Below, in pieces: positions 1 through 8,844 of a DNA stretch of 64,000 bases (the first letter of the stretch is position 1; each line of letters begins with the position of its first letter). The notes below the pieces were generated by a model. It saw nothing but the letters and a program-made list of their open reading frames with translations, searched no databases and was not told where the DNA came from. The position numbers were made by a program, and so were the translations under genes. The stretch comes from Pseudomonas sp. ERMR1:02 (GTDB lineage: Bacteria; Pseudomonadota; Gammaproteobacteria; Pseudomonadales; Pseudomonadaceae): NCBI RefSeq assembly GCF_002277815.1, contig NZ_NKJI01000005.1:186001-250000 (forward strand). Direction: 5' to 3'.

Positions 1-70
1 ACGGCAAATCGTGACGGCCGTGGCGGTCGAACCAATCCAGCACCGCCGTTGAAAACTGCTCGGCTCTCAT
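1..70 (-). CDS. mutY: A/G-specific adenine glycosylase MutY, N-terminal fragment
   Basis: The first codons of a gene that runs off the left edge. The reverse complement from position 70 reads MRAEQFSTAVLDWFDRHGRH, followed by DLP, which is the typical MutY N-terminus before the first DNA-glycosylase helices. MutY removes adenine mispaired with 8-oxoguanine. Its ATG overlaps the stop codon context of the upstream asmA-like gene (TCAT at 67-70, i.e. ATGA on the minus strand), so the two are probably translationally coupled. Only about 23 codons are visible, so the assignment rests on this peptide and on the asmA-mutY order known in Pseudomonas. Confidence 0.8.
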   Translation of the reverse strand, partial: MRAEQFSTAVLDWFDRHGRHDLP

Positions 71-2295
71 CGTTTGAACAGCCCCTTGAGTGCGTCTTTG
101 AGTTCCGGGCTGACCTTGTCGCCAAGCTTTTCGTCGATTTTTTCGCTGATTCGCTCGCCAGCCAGTTTGCTTGCGACCTGACCCATGCGCTCTTTGTCCA
201 GCCGGCAGGCCTTGGCGCCCAGTTCCAGAGGGCCACGGCAACGAAGCGGCCACTCGATGCCGACGAATTTCTCACTCACCTGGCAGGCCGGGTCCGGCAT
301 GTCGCTCTTGTCGCCTTCGACGATGATGCCTACGCGGTAGTCCATACCCAGTACACGCAGGTCGACATCACCGTCGCCATTGACGGTCATGCCCGGGATG
401 CGCACTTTAAGGTCCGGGTTGCTGGCTACGCCGTTACGGAAATTCAGGTTGCCCTTGAGTTCCTGGAACGGTGTGTCCTTGCCCCGCGGTTCGCCGCTGA
501 GGGTTTTGCGGTTGAGCGTGGCGATACCTTTGCACAATTGTTGTTCAAGATTGGCATTGAGCAGCACGCCATTGTTGATGACGAAACTGGCATTGCCATT
601 GAGGGTTTCGATCAGCGCTTTCTGGCTGTTGCCACTGCCGGTGAGAGTGCTGTTGAGTGTTACCAGGCCTTTGACCGGTGGATTTTTGCCTTGGCCTTCG
701 AGGATTTTTTCCACCGGCACCCGATTGATCTGCGTTTGCATATTCAGCACTGGCGTTTGCTGGCGCACGTCAAGGGTGCCTTTGGCTTCGAAGCTGCCTT
801 CGTACAAGTCGCCGCGCAGGTTCGCCAGCGTGAGCAGCCCGCCTTGGCCAGTGGCCTTGAGTACAGCGTTGTGGATCGGCAGTTTTTCCAGGGTCAACTG
901 GCCGAAGGTCAGGTCGGCATCCACATCAAGTTTGCTCAGGCGCTCCACCGGCAACAAGCGTTCATTGCTCCACGCCTCTTTGGTCGGCGCTGGCGGCAGC
1001 GGTGTGCTGCCAGCGCCCGCCATGGCATCGGCTTCGGTGCTGGCGACTTCAGCCTGACGCACCTGTTTCGCACTGGTGGCCTCGGCCGACTTCGGCGGCA
1101 GGTAACGGTCGATGTCAAAGGTGTCAGCCTTGAGTGTTGCGCGCAGTGATTGCTTGGCGAAGTCTTCGACGGCGATGCGACCGCTGAAGGTGCTGTCGTC
1201 GACTTTCAGGTTGATGTCATCGAGCGTGAGGCTGGTGGGTGTACCTGCCAGGCGGCTGACCAGTTCGACTTTGCTCAGGCTGCCTTCGGCCATCGCCGGG
1301 AGTTTCTGGCCGATGCTGTCGACGAATTTCGCCAGATCGAACTGGGCAATCGACAAGCCACCGCTGATCTGTGGGGTCTTGTCGAGGTCGTTGACCTTCA
1401 GTTCACCCAGTGCGCGCAGTTGGTTGGCGGAGATTTTGATGCCGGTCCATTCAGCGACGTTGGCGGCCTTGTCCAGCAGCAACTGGCCCTGAGCGGCGAA
1501 GGTCATGGTCTTGCCTTGCAGGGGATCGCCGGCGACTTCACCGGATAGTTTCATGTCTTCGAGCTTGTAGCGCTTCAACGCGCGTTCAAAACGCAGTTCG
1601 CCGTTGAGTTCGGTGCGGACCCGCAGAACCGGCTGGTTGGTGCCCAGGAAGGCGGTGAGCTTGACCGGGATGTTGGTGGAGTCATGCACCGGCCCCGTGC
1701 TCAGTTGAATGCTTTCCGCGCTGAATTGCTTGCCCGTTTTCTCGTCGTTGTATTCGACGCGGGCGTTGTTGACAGTCAGGCTGTCGATGTCCAGGCGAAT
1801 GGGCTGAGCCGGTTTTTCTGCTGGAGCGGGGGTTTGCGGAGCAGGCTCACCGGCGGTGGCGGGAGGTGTGCTGGCGGTGTTCGCAGGGGCCGGCACCTTG
1901 CCAATGTCTTCCCAGTTGCCATGGCCATCCTTGTCGCGGTTCAAGCGCAGGTTCAGGCCTTCGACGCGCACATCGCTCATCTGCACTTCACGACGCAGCA
2001 GCGGCAGCACGCGGACTGACAGACCGAGCATCTGCAAATCAGCGAACGGTTCGGTTGGCTTGGCCAGGGTCGCCACGGCGGCGTCGTGCAACTCCAGGCC
2101 CAGCCATGGGAACAGGCTCCAGCCGATATCGCCATTGAGCGTCAGCTCGATGTGGGCCTTGTCGCGGGCAATCTGGCGGATCTCGTCTTTGTAGTCGTTG
2201 GGATCGAAGAGGTGGGTCAGGGCAAAGCCCAGCGCCACAATGATCAGCAACAACCCGAGAAGCACCAGACCCAGGATTTTGCCAAACGCTTTCAT
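67..2295 (-). CDS. AsmA family protein
   Basis: A 742-residue protein of the AsmA family, the inner-membrane-anchored, mostly periplasmic proteins linked to outer-membrane lipid homeostasis. Residues about 5-27 form a single hydrophobic signal anchor (LGLVLLGLLLIIVALGFAL), followed by the AsmA-type N-terminal motif with FDPNDYKDEI. A Pro/Ala-rich linker lies near residues 135-165, and the C-terminal half carries the AsmA_2-like region with 'LNGNASFVINNGVL'. The length is normal for AsmA proteins of pseudomonads. The start ATG at 2295 has AAGGAC upstream. It is cotranscribed with mutY by a 4-base overlap. The exact substrate is unknown. Confidence 0.9.
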   Translation of the reverse strand: MKAFGKILGLVLLGLLLIIVALGFALTHLFDPNDYKDEIRQIARDKAHIELTLNGDIGWSLFPWLGLELHDAAVATLAKPTEPFADLQMLGLSVRVLPLLRREVQMSDVRVEGLNLRLNRDKDGHGNWEDIGKVPAPANTASTPPATAGEPAPQTPAPAEKPAQPIRLDIDSLTVNNARVEYNDEKTGKQFSAESIQLSTGPVHDSTNIPVKLTAFLGTNQPVLRVRTELNGELRFERALKRYKLEDMKLSGEVAGDPLQGKTMTFAAQGQLLLDKAANVAEWTGIKISANQLRALGELKVNDLDKTPQISGGLSIAQFDLAKFVDSIGQKLPAMAEGSLSKVELVSRLAGTPTSLTLDDINLKVDDSTFSGRIAVEDFAKQSLRATLKADTFDIDRYLPPKSAEATSAKQVRQAEVASTEADAMAGAGSTPLPPAPTKEAWSNERLLPVERLSKLDVDADLTFGQLTLEKLPIHNAVLKATGQGGLLTLANLRGDLYEGSFEAKGTLDVRQQTPVLNMQTQINRVPVEKILEGQGKNPPVKGLVTLNSTLTGSGNSQKALIETLNGNASFVINNGVLLNANLEQQLCKGIATLNRKTLSGEPRGKDTPFQELKGNLNFRNGVASNPDLKVRIPGMTVNGDGDVDLRVLGMDYRVGIIVEGDKSDMPDPACQVSEKFVGIEWPLRCRGPLELGAKACRLDKERMGQVASKLAGERISEKIDEKLGDKVSPELKDALKGLFKR

Positions 2296-2373
2296 GGGCG
2301 AGTCCTTGTAGTTATTCGAAATCGAAATTTAGCCGAGGAGTATAGCGCTCCAAAACGGACGACCGGTCAGCGA

Positions 2374-2778
2374 TCATTCCGACAGAACATCAAGTGGCAC
2401 GTTCAACTTGGCCGCCAAAGCCTGGACTTCCAGGTGACCGACGGGCGCCAGCAGACGCAGGGTGGCGCCCGATTGCGCAGCCATGGTCTGTGCTTCTCGC
2501 ACCAGGCGTTCCGCGACCCCACGACGTCGGGTGATTTTTCGCACACACAGCTGAGACAAATGCCAGACCTCCGGGTGTCGTTGCAGGCGTGCCGCACCCA
2601 GCAGTCGATCATTGAAACGTCCTGCGATCAGAGAACTGTCCTGCAAACAGGTTTCAATCAATTGCGTATCCCCTGCAAACGGCGCGAACAGCCACTGTGG
2701 GGCGTCACCATAGATCTTCTGCAAGTCTTGCTGATCCTCAGGGGTGGCTTCGTTCAGCAACTCGACAATAACCGGCAT
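2374..2778 (-). CDS. GNAT-fold protein, PanZ/PanM-like acetyl-CoA sensor
   Basis: A 134-residue single-domain GNAT protein. The acetyl-CoA-binding region is recognisable as 'LCVRKITRRRGVAERLVREA' (R/Q-x-x-G-x-A type loop) at about residues 76-95. The family I recognise is the PanZ-like group of Pseudomonas. In Escherichia coli PanZ binds acetyl-CoA and promotes maturation and feedback control of aspartate decarboxylase PanD, but that role is inferred here and panD is not nearby. The N-terminus has the conserved 'LQKIYGDAPQWLF' stretch. It stands alone on the minus strand, with its ATG at 2778. A generic N-acetyltransferase remains possible. Confidence 0.65.
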   Translation of the reverse strand: MPVIVELLNEATPEDQQDLQKIYGDAPQWLFAPFAGDTQLIETCLQDSSLIAGRFNDRLLGAARLQRHPEVWHLSQLCVRKITRRRGVAERLVREAQTMAAQSGATLRLLAPVGHLEVQALAAKLNVPLDVLSE

Positions 2779-3025
2779 GGTGTCTCCTCTGGAGTGAATC
2801 GGCAGCTGCTAGAGGCCGAGAGATCGGATAACGTACAAAAGGTGATATCAGTTTGGCATTTCTGTCACGTGCAAATGGTAACCTTCGCCGTTCGTCGGTC
2901 CTTCTGTGACCAGATATCGCACCAGAATGAAGCCTCACCCTGGAAAAAGAACAGTCATGCCTGCGTGCAACAAGGCTGGGGGGGAAGAGTGGCTGGCGAA
3001 CCATACTAATAATTGGGGGATAACA

Positions 3026-4687
3026 ATGACCACGAGTATCGCGGCGGACGGCTATGCCGGCCAGCCCTCGTTCCTGTCCAAGGAGCGCATCATCGCCAAG
3101 CCCGGTTTCAACCGTTGGCTGGTGCCACCGGCCGCTTTGGCCATTCACCTCTGCATCGGCATGGCCTACGGATTCTCGGTGTTCTGGCTGCCGCTGTCCA
3201 AGGCCTTGGGTATCACTAAACCACTAGCCTGCGCACCGGACATGAGCTTCATCGCTCAAGTCTTTTCTTCGCAATGCGACTGGCCGATCTCGATGCTCGG
3301 CTGGATCTACACCCTGTTCTTCATCTTCCTGGGTTGCTCGGCAGCGATCTGGGGCGGCTGGCTGGAACATGCGGGGCCTCGCAAGGCTGGCGTCGTGTCG
3401 GCAGTGTGCTGGTGTGGCGGTCTGCTGATCTCCGCGCTGGGTATTTATACCCACCAGATCTGGCTCATGTGGATCGGCTCCGGGGTCATCGGCGGTATCG
3501 GCCTGGGTCTGGGATACATCTCGCCGGTGTCGACCTTGATCAAGTGGTTCCCGGACAAGCGCGGCATGGCGACCGGCATGGCGATCATGGGCTTCGGCGG
3601 CGGCGCGATGGTCGGTGCGCCCTTGGCGACAGCGCTTATGAGCCACTTTGGTTCAGCTGAAGGCGTTGGTGTATGGCAGAGCTTCGTGGCTATGGCCGCG
3701 ATCTACTTCATGTTCATGATCGGTGGCGCGCTGTCCTACCGCGTGCCCCCAACCGGCTGGAAGCCAGAAGGCTGGACCGCTCCGGCGAAAAAAGCTTCAA
3801 ATGCGATGATCACCAATCGTCACGTGCACGTGAACGTGGCGTGGAAAACGCCGCAGTTCCGCCTGGTGTGGCTGGTGCTGTGCCTGAATGTTTCGGCCGG
3901 TATCGGCATCCTCGGCATGGCTTCGCCACTGTTGCAGGAAGTCTTCGGCGGCAAGTTGCTGGGCAATGACCTGGCGTTCGGTCAGTTGGACGCCGGACAA
4001 CTGGCTTCGATCGCTGCGACCGCTGCCGGTTTCACCGGTTTGCTGAGCCTGTTCAACATCGGTGGCCGGTTCTTCTGGGCCTCGTTCTCGGACTTCCTGG
4101 GCCGCAAAAACACCTATTTCGTGTTCTTCGCCCTGGGCTTTGCGCTGTACGCACTGATTCCAAATCTCGGTCATTTGGGTAACGTCGCGCTATTCGTAGC
4201 AGCGTTCTGCATCATTCTGTCGATGTACGGCGGAGGTTTTGCCACCGTTCCAGCTTATCTGGCTGACCTGTTCGGTACGCAAATGGTCGGCGCGATCCAC
4301 GGTCGTCTGCTGACGGCATGGGCTGCAGCGGGCGTGTTGGGCCCGGTGCTGGTGAACTATCTGCGTGAGTATCAGTTGAGCATCGGCGTTGAACGTGCCG
4401 CGGCTTACGACATCACGTTGTACATCCTGGCGGGCTTGCTGGTGCTGGGTTTCATCTGCAACCTGCTGGTGCGCCCGGTGGCCGACAAGTACTTCATGAC
4501 CGACGCTGAACTGGCTGCCGAACAGGCGCTGGGTCACGATAAAGGGGCTGACAGCAGCACCGTGCTGGAGTGGAAAGCGGCTGCGGGCACCAAGCCGCTG
4601 GCGATCGCTGCCTGGCTGGTGGTAGGAATTCCGTTGGCGTGGGGTGTTTGGGTGACGCTGCAGAAAACTGCAGTTCTGTTCCATTAA
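3026..4687 (+). CDS. OFA-family MFS transporter (oxalate/formate antiporter-like)
   Basis: A 553-residue major facilitator with about twelve hydrophobic segments, of the oxalate:formate antiporter (OFA) family. Visible features are the first helix 'HLCIGMAYGFSVFWLPLSKAL', the loop 'KWFPDKRGMATGMAIMGFGGG' typical of OFA members after TM4-5, and 'GGRFFWASFSDFLGRKNTYF' between the two halves. I chose the ATG at 3026 because GGGGA lies 5 bases upstream; the reading frame is open further upstream but without a good ribosome site. It is monocistronic, followed by a REP pair. The substrate is a small organic anion by family, not provable from sequence. Confidence 0.85.
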   Translation: MTTSIAADGYAGQPSFLSKERIIAKPGFNRWLVPPAALAIHLCIGMAYGFSVFWLPLSKALGITKPLACAPDMSFIAQVFSSQCDWPISMLGWIYTLFFIFLGCSAAIWGGWLEHAGPRKAGVVSAVCWCGGLLISALGIYTHQIWLMWIGSGVIGGIGLGLGYISPVSTLIKWFPDKRGMATGMAIMGFGGGAMVGAPLATALMSHFGSAEGVGVWQSFVAMAAIYFMFMIGGALSYRVPPTGWKPEGWTAPAKKASNAMITNRHVHVNVAWKTPQFRLVWLVLCLNVSAGIGILGMASPLLQEVFGGKLLGNDLAFGQLDAGQLASIAATAAGFTGLLSLFNIGGRFFWASFSDFLGRKNTYFVFFALGFALYALIPNLGHLGNVALFVAAFCIILSMYGGGFATVPAYLADLFGTQMVGAIHGRLLTAWAAAGVLGPVLVNYLREYQLSIGVERAAAYDITLYILAGLLVLGFICNLLVRPVADKYFMTDAELAAEQALGHDKGADSSTVLEWKAAAGTKPLAIAAWLVVGIPLAWGVWVTLQKTAVLFH

Positions 4688-4710
4688 GTAAACGGTAAAC
4701 GCACTACCCC

Positions 4711-4800
4711 TGTGGGAGCGGGCTTGCTCGCGAAAGCGGTGTGTCAGTCGACTTCAATCTTGACTGACACACCGCTTTCGCGAGCAAGCCCGCTCCCACA
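4711..4800. repeat. REP pair (REPIN)
   Basis: Two inverted copies of a REP element with core GGAGCGGGCTTGCTCGCGA separated by a short spacer; the arms extend to near-perfect complementarity (TGTGGGAG ... CTCCCACA). It can form a long hairpin and lies just after the MFS gene stop, where it may also stabilise the mRNA end. Confidence 0.9.
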
Positions 4801-4913
4801 TTTGTTTTGTGGTGTGCCCAAATGGCTTGTATGGACAGGTATATCCCCGACGACACGGGGTTCTATCCGTCAGTGATATCACCTCCCGTGTTTCTGTTTC
4901 CCGCCCGCGCCCC

Positions 4914-4919
4914 TATAAT
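4914..4919 (+). promoter_or_regulatory. Possible sigma-70 -10 box of the his operon
   Basis: A perfect TATAAT lies 38 bases before the hisB ATG. No convincing -35 hexamer is seen at the right distance, so this is only a candidate core promoter for hisBHAF. Confidence 0.35.
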
Positions 4920-4957
4920 GGCTGCCTTTTTCGCCCAATGATTTTGCGGAGCTGGTG

Positions 4958-5551
4958 ATGGCCGAACGTAAGGCGTCAGTCGAGCGCGACACTCTGGAAA
5001 CCCAGATCAAAGCCTCGATCAACCTGGATGGCACCGGAAAGGCCCGATTTGATATCGGTGTTCCTTTTCTTGAGCACATGCTGGACCAGATCGCCCGTCA
5101 CGGGCTGATCGACCTGGATATTGTCAGCAAGGGCGACCTGCATATCGACGACCACCACACCGTGGAAGACGTCGGTATCACTCTGGGTCAGGCATTCGCC
5201 AAAGCCATCGGCGACAAAAAAGGCATTCGTCGCTACGGCCACGCCTACGTGCCGCTTGATGAAGCGCTGTCGCGCGTAGTGATCGACTTCTCCGGTCGTC
5301 CAGGCCTGCAGATGCACGTTCCGTATACCCGCGCCACCGTCGGCGGTTTTGACGTTGACCTGTTCCAGGAGTTCTTCCAGGGCTTCGTCAACCATGCGCT
5401 CGTCAGCCTGCACATCGACAACTTGCGTGGCACTAACACCCACCATCAGATCGAAACCGTGTTCAAGGCTTTCGGCCGCGCGCTGCGCATGGCGGTAGAG
5501 CTCGATGACCGCATGGCCGGTCAGATGCCATCGACCAAAGGCGTTCTGTAA
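4958..5551 (+). CDS. hisB: Imidazoleglycerol-phosphate dehydratase
   Basis: A 197-residue monofunctional HisB that converts imidazoleglycerol phosphate to imidazole acetol phosphate in histidine synthesis. The family's two metal-binding His clusters are visible: '[14 protein letters not shown]' and '[11 protein letters not shown]', with a second set at '[15 protein letters not shown]' and '[17 protein letters not shown]'. The start is ATG 4958 with GGAG at 4948-4951; a GTG one codon earlier is less likely. The stop codon overlaps the hisH ATG (5551), so the two are coupled. Confidence 0.97.
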   Translation: MAERKASVERDTLETQIKASINLDGTGKARFDIGVPFLEHMLDQIARHGLIDLDIVSKGDLHIDDHHTVEDVGITLGQAFAKAIGDKKGIRRYGHAYVPLDEALSRVVIDFSGRPGLQMHVPYTRATVGGFDVDLFQEFFQGFVNHALVSLHIDNLRGTNTHHQIETVFKAFGRALRMAVELDDRMAGQMPSTKGVL

Positions 5552-6189
5552 TGCAGACAGTCGCGGTTATCGATTACGGCATGGGCAACCTGCACTCGGT
5601 GGCCAAGGCCCTCGAACACGTCGGTGCCGGCAAGGTTCTGATCACCAGTGATGCGAACGTGATTCGCGAAGCCGACCGGGTGGTTTTCCCCGGCGTCGGC
5701 GCGATTCGCGATTGCATGGCGGAAATCCATCGCCTGGGTTTCGATTCGCTGGTGCGTGAAGTCAGCCAGGATCGCCCGTTCCTCGGCATCTGCGTCGGCA
5801 TGCAAGCCTTGCTCGACAGCAGTGAAGAGAACGACGGCGTTGACTGCATCGGCCTGTTCCCGGGCGCGGTGAAGTTCTTCGGCAAGGACCTGCATGAAGA
5901 CGGCGAACACCTGAAAGTCCCGCACATGGGCTGGAACGAAGTGAAGCAGACGGTGAATCACCCGCTGTGGCACGACATTCCGGACCTGGCACGGTTCTAC
6001 TTCGTGCACAGCTATTACATCGCGGCCGCCAACGCGCGCCAAGTGGTGGGTGGCGGTCACTACGGTGTCGATTTCGCCGCAGCGCTGGCCGATGGCTCGC
6101 GTTTCGCTGTGCAGTTCCACCCGGAGAAGAGCCATACCCATGGCCTGCAGCTCTTGCAGAACTTCGCGGCGTGGGATGGTCGCTGGTAA
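5551..6189 (+). CDS. hisH: Imidazole glycerol phosphate synthase, glutamine amidotransferase subunit
   Basis: The 212-residue class I glutaminase subunit that supplies ammonia to HisF. The nucleophile elbow '[13 protein letters not shown]' gives the catalytic Cys, and '[20 protein letters not shown]' near the C-terminus gives the His-Glu pair. The N-terminal '[22 protein letters not shown]' is typical. It starts one base inside the hisB stop and is followed directly by a DUF2164 gene. Confidence 0.97.
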   Translation: MQTVAVIDYGMGNLHSVAKALEHVGAGKVLITSDANVIREADRVVFPGVGAIRDCMAEIHRLGFDSLVREVSQDRPFLGICVGMQALLDSSEENDGVDCIGLFPGAVKFFGKDLHEDGEHLKVPHMGWNEVKQTVNHPLWHDIPDLARFYFVHSYYIAAANARQVVGGGHYGVDFAAALADGSRFAVQFHPEKSHTHGLQLLQNFAAWDGRW

Positions 6190-6450
6190 ATGGCAGCCAA
6201 GAAGTCGAAGCCACCGATCCTGACCCTCACTCCTGAACAAGAGAGCGAGGCCAATCACAAGATCAAGCGCTTCATGGAGGATCGCTTCGAACTGAACCTG
6301 GGTTCGTTCGAAGCGGCCGAAATCCTTGAGCTGTTTACCCGCGAAATTGCTCCGCACTATTACAACAGGGCGATTTTCGATGTGCAGACGCATCTCAAAG
6401 AGAGGTTCGAAAGCATCGAAAGCGACCTGTGGGCGCTCGAGAAAAACTGA
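6190..6450 (+). CDS. DUF2164 family protein
   Basis: An 86-residue soluble protein rich in charged and aromatic residues ('RFMEDRFELNLGSFEAAEIL', 'IAPHYYNRAIFDVQTHLKER'), matching the DUF2164 family that sits between hisH and hisA in many pseudomonads. It has no signal peptide or known catalytic motif. It starts directly after the hisH stop codon, so it is cotranscribed with the his genes. Its function is unknown; the conserved position suggests it persists in the his operon for transcriptional reasons or an accessory role. Confidence 0.9.
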   Translation: MAAKKSKPPILTLTPEQESEANHKIKRFMEDRFELNLGSFEAAEILELFTREIAPHYYNRAIFDVQTHLKERFESIESDLWALEKN

Positions 6451-6492
6451 TTTTCGAGTGAAGCTGAACAATCGAATTTGAAGGTTTGCCAG

Positions 6493-7230
6493 ATGCTGAT
6501 TATTCCCGCTATCGATCTTAAAGACGGTGCCTGTGTTCGTCTGCGCCAGGGCCGCATGGAAGATTCCACAGTGTTCTCCGATGACCCGGTGAGCATGGCT
6601 GCCAAGTGGGTGGAGGGCGGTTGCCGTCGTCTGCATCTGGTCGACCTGAACGGCGCCTTTGAAGGCCAGCCGGTCAACGGCGAAGTAGTCACCGCCATCG
6701 CCAAGCGCTACCCGAACCTGCCGATCCAGATCGGCGGCGGCATCCGTTCGCTGGAAACCATCGAGCATTACGTGAAAGCGGGCGTGAGCTACGTGATCAT
6801 CGGCACCAAAGCCGTGAAAGATCCGGCCTTCGTTGCCGAAGCCTGCCGCGCATTCCCAGGCAAGGTGATTGTCGGCCTGGATGCCAAAGACGGTTTCGTC
6901 GCCACTGACGGCTGGGCTGAAATCAGCACCGTGCAGGTCATTGACCTGGCCAAGCAGTTCGAAGCCGACGGCGTGTCCGCCATCGTTTATACCGACATCG
7001 CCAAAGACGGCATGATGCAGGGCTGCAACGTACCGTTCACCGCAGCGTTGGCCGCTGCCACGCGCATTCCGGTGATTGCTTCCGGCGGCATTCACAACCT
7101 GGGTGACATTAAGTCGCTGCTCGACGCCAAGGCGCCGGGCATCATCGGTGCGATTACTGGCCGGGCGATCTATGAAGGCACCCTTGATGTCGCTGAAGCG
7201 CAAGCTTTCTGCGATTCGTACAAAGGCTGA
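6493..7230 (+). CDS. hisA: ProFAR isomerase HisA
   Basis: 1-(5-phosphoribosyl)-5-[(5-phosphoribosylamino)methylideneamino]imidazole-4-carboxamide isomerase, 245 residues, a half-barrel-duplicated TIM barrel. The catalytic Asp is in '[17 protein letters not shown]', the second in '[15 protein letters not shown]'. Phosphate-binding loops are visible as 'QIGGGIRS' and '[11 protein letters not shown]'. I placed the start at the ATG at 6493; the frame is open 15 bases further upstream from a TTG. It precedes hisF by nine bases. Confidence 0.97.
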   Translation: MLIIPAIDLKDGACVRLRQGRMEDSTVFSDDPVSMAAKWVEGGCRRLHLVDLNGAFEGQPVNGEVVTAIAKRYPNLPIQIGGGIRSLETIEHYVKAGVSYVIIGTKAVKDPAFVAEACRAFPGKVIVGLDAKDGFVATDGWAEISTVQVIDLAKQFEADGVSAIVYTDIAKDGMMQGCNVPFTAALAAATRIPVIASGGIHNLGDIKSLLDAKAPGIIGAITGRAIYEGTLDVAEAQAFCDSYKG

Positions 7231-7239
7231 GGACTGACC

Positions 7240-8010
7240 ATGGCGCTGGCCAAACGCATCATCCCTTGCCTGGACGTGGACAACGGCCGGGTGGTCAAGG
7301 GTGTGAAATTCGAAAACATCCGCGATGCCGGTGACCCGGTGGAAATCGCCCGTCGTTACGACGAGCAGGGCGCGGACGAGATTACTTTTCTGGACATCAC
7401 TGCCAGCGTCGACGGTCGCGACACCACGCTGCATACCGTAGAGCGCATGGCCAGCCAGGTGTTCATCCCGCTGACCGTCGGCGGTGGCGTGCGCACCGTG
7501 CAGGACATTCGCAACCTGCTCAATGCCGGCGCGGACAAGGTTTCGATCAATACCGCAGCCGTGTTCAACCCGGAATTCGTCGGCGAAGCGGCGCAGCATT
7601 TTGGTTCGCAATGCATCGTGGTCGCCATCGACGCAAAGAAGGTCTCGGGACCTGGCGAAACTCCGCGCTGGGAAATCTTCACCCACGGCGGCCGTAAGCC
7701 GACTGGCCTCGACGCTGTCGAGTGGGCGAAGAAGATGGAGGGCCTGGGTGCCGGCGAAATCCTGCTGACCAGCATGGACCAGGACGGCATGAAAAACGGC
7801 TTCGACCTGGGTGTCACCCGTGCCATTAGCGATGCGCTGGGCATCCCGGTGATTGCATCCGGTGGTGTCGGCAATCTGCAGCACTTGGCTGACGGCATCC
7901 TCGAAGGCCACGCGAGCGCAGTGTTGGCGGCAAGTATTTTCCACTTCGGCGAATACACCGTTCAGGAAGCCAAGGCCTACATGGCCCATCGCGGCATTGT
8001 GATGCGCTAA
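7240..8010 (+). CDS. hisF: Imidazole glycerol phosphate synthase, cyclase subunit
   Basis: The 256-residue cyclase partner of HisH. It uses the ammonia channelled from HisH to close the imidazole ring and release AICAR. The catalytic Asp residues lie in '[20 protein letters not shown]' and '[17 protein letters not shown]'; phosphate loops are '[11 protein letters not shown]' and '[15 protein letters not shown]'. It is the last gene of the his cluster. The length and all motifs are normal. Confidence 0.97.
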   Translation: MALAKRIIPCLDVDNGRVVKGVKFENIRDAGDPVEIARRYDEQGADEITFLDITASVDGRDTTLHTVERMASQVFIPLTVGGGVRTVQDIRNLLNAGADKVSINTAAVFNPEFVGEAAQHFGSQCIVVAIDAKKVSGPGETPRWEIFTHGGRKPTGLDAVEWAKKMEGLGAGEILLTSMDQDGMKNGFDLGVTRAISDALGIPVIASGGVGNLQHLADGILEGHASAVLAASIFHFGEYTVQEAKAYMAHRGIVMR

Positions 8011-8088
8011 ACAAACACATACAGGCCAGTGGACATCATGGCGGGCTCAAGGCACTCTTGGGTACGCCATGGATTTCGGTAGCCAGAC

Positions 8089-8844
8089 ATGCTTAAACGC
8101 CTTCTTCTCGTCCTTGCCAGTGCTTCTCTGTTGTTGATCAACGGGGCTCACGCTAACGATAATCCCGATACCGACATGGTGTTGCTGACGGAAAACTTTC
8201 CTCCGTACAACATGGCGAAGAATGGCAAGAACTTCGCTCAGGACGAGAATATCAATGGCATCGCCACTGATATCGTCCGTGAGATTTTCAAGCGCGCCGA
8301 CATTACCTACAGCCTGACATTGCGTTTTCCTTGGGAGCGCATCTACAAACTCACCCTGGAAAAACCCGGTTACGGTGTGTTCGTCATGGCGCGGCTACCG
8401 GACCGCGAAAAGCTTTTCAAATGGGTTGGCCCCATCGGTCCGGACGACTGGATCATGTTGGCGAAGGCTGACAGCAAGATCACCCTCGAAACGCTGAATG
8501 ACGCACGCAAATACAAGATCGGTGCGTACAAGGGTGACGCAATCGCCGAGACTCTGACCAAGCAGGGGCTCAATCCGATCGTCGTGCTGCGCGATCAGGA
8601 CAACGCGAAGAAGCTGGTCAACGGTCAGATCGACCTTTGGGCTACAGGCGACCCGGCCGGCCGTTATCTGGCTCGACAGGACGGCGTGACCGGGCTCAAG
8701 ACAGTGCTGCGCTTCAATAGCGCCGAGCTTTATCTGGCGCTGAACAAGGACGTGCCGGACGAAACCGTTGCCAAGCTGCAGGCTGCGCTGGATCAGCTGC
8801 GCAAGGAAGGCGTGGTGGACGACATTATGGCTCGTTACCTGTAG
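8089..8844 (+). CDS. Periplasmic solute-binding protein (SBP_bac_3-like)
   Basis: A 251-residue secreted protein with a cleavable signal peptide ('LLLVLASASLLLINGAHAND', cut after AHA) and the fold of extracellular solute-binding proteins of family 3 ('VLLTENFPPYNM', 'GIATDIVREIFKRADITYSL'). No permease or ATPase gene is adjacent, so it is an orphan binding protein. Many Pseudomonas paralogues of this kind have no known ligand. Its 3' end overlaps that of the convergent Vps62-related gene by 20 bases. Confidence 0.85.
   Translation: MLKRLLLVLASASLLLINGAHANDNPDTDMVLLTENFPPYNMAKNGKNFAQDENINGIATDIVREIFKRADITYSLTLRFPWERIYKLTLEKPGYGVFVMARLPDREKLFKWVGPIGPDDWIMLAKADSKITLETLNDARKYKIGAYKGDAIAETLTKQGLNPIVVLRDQDNAKKLVNGQIDLWATGDPAGRYLARQDGVTGLKTVLRFNSAELYLALNKDVPDETVAKLQAALDQLRKEGVVDDIMARYL

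Noticed and set aside
2906-3025. Upstream extension of the MFS protein
   Set aside because: The extra 40 residues are not transporter-like, and ATG 3026 has a good ribosome site.
5521-7989. 822-codon open frame on the minus strand through hisBHAF
   Set aside because: It is antisense to four well-conserved his genes, has no family resemblance (His/Val/Asp-rich translation typical of complementary strands of GC-rich genes) and no ribosome site.
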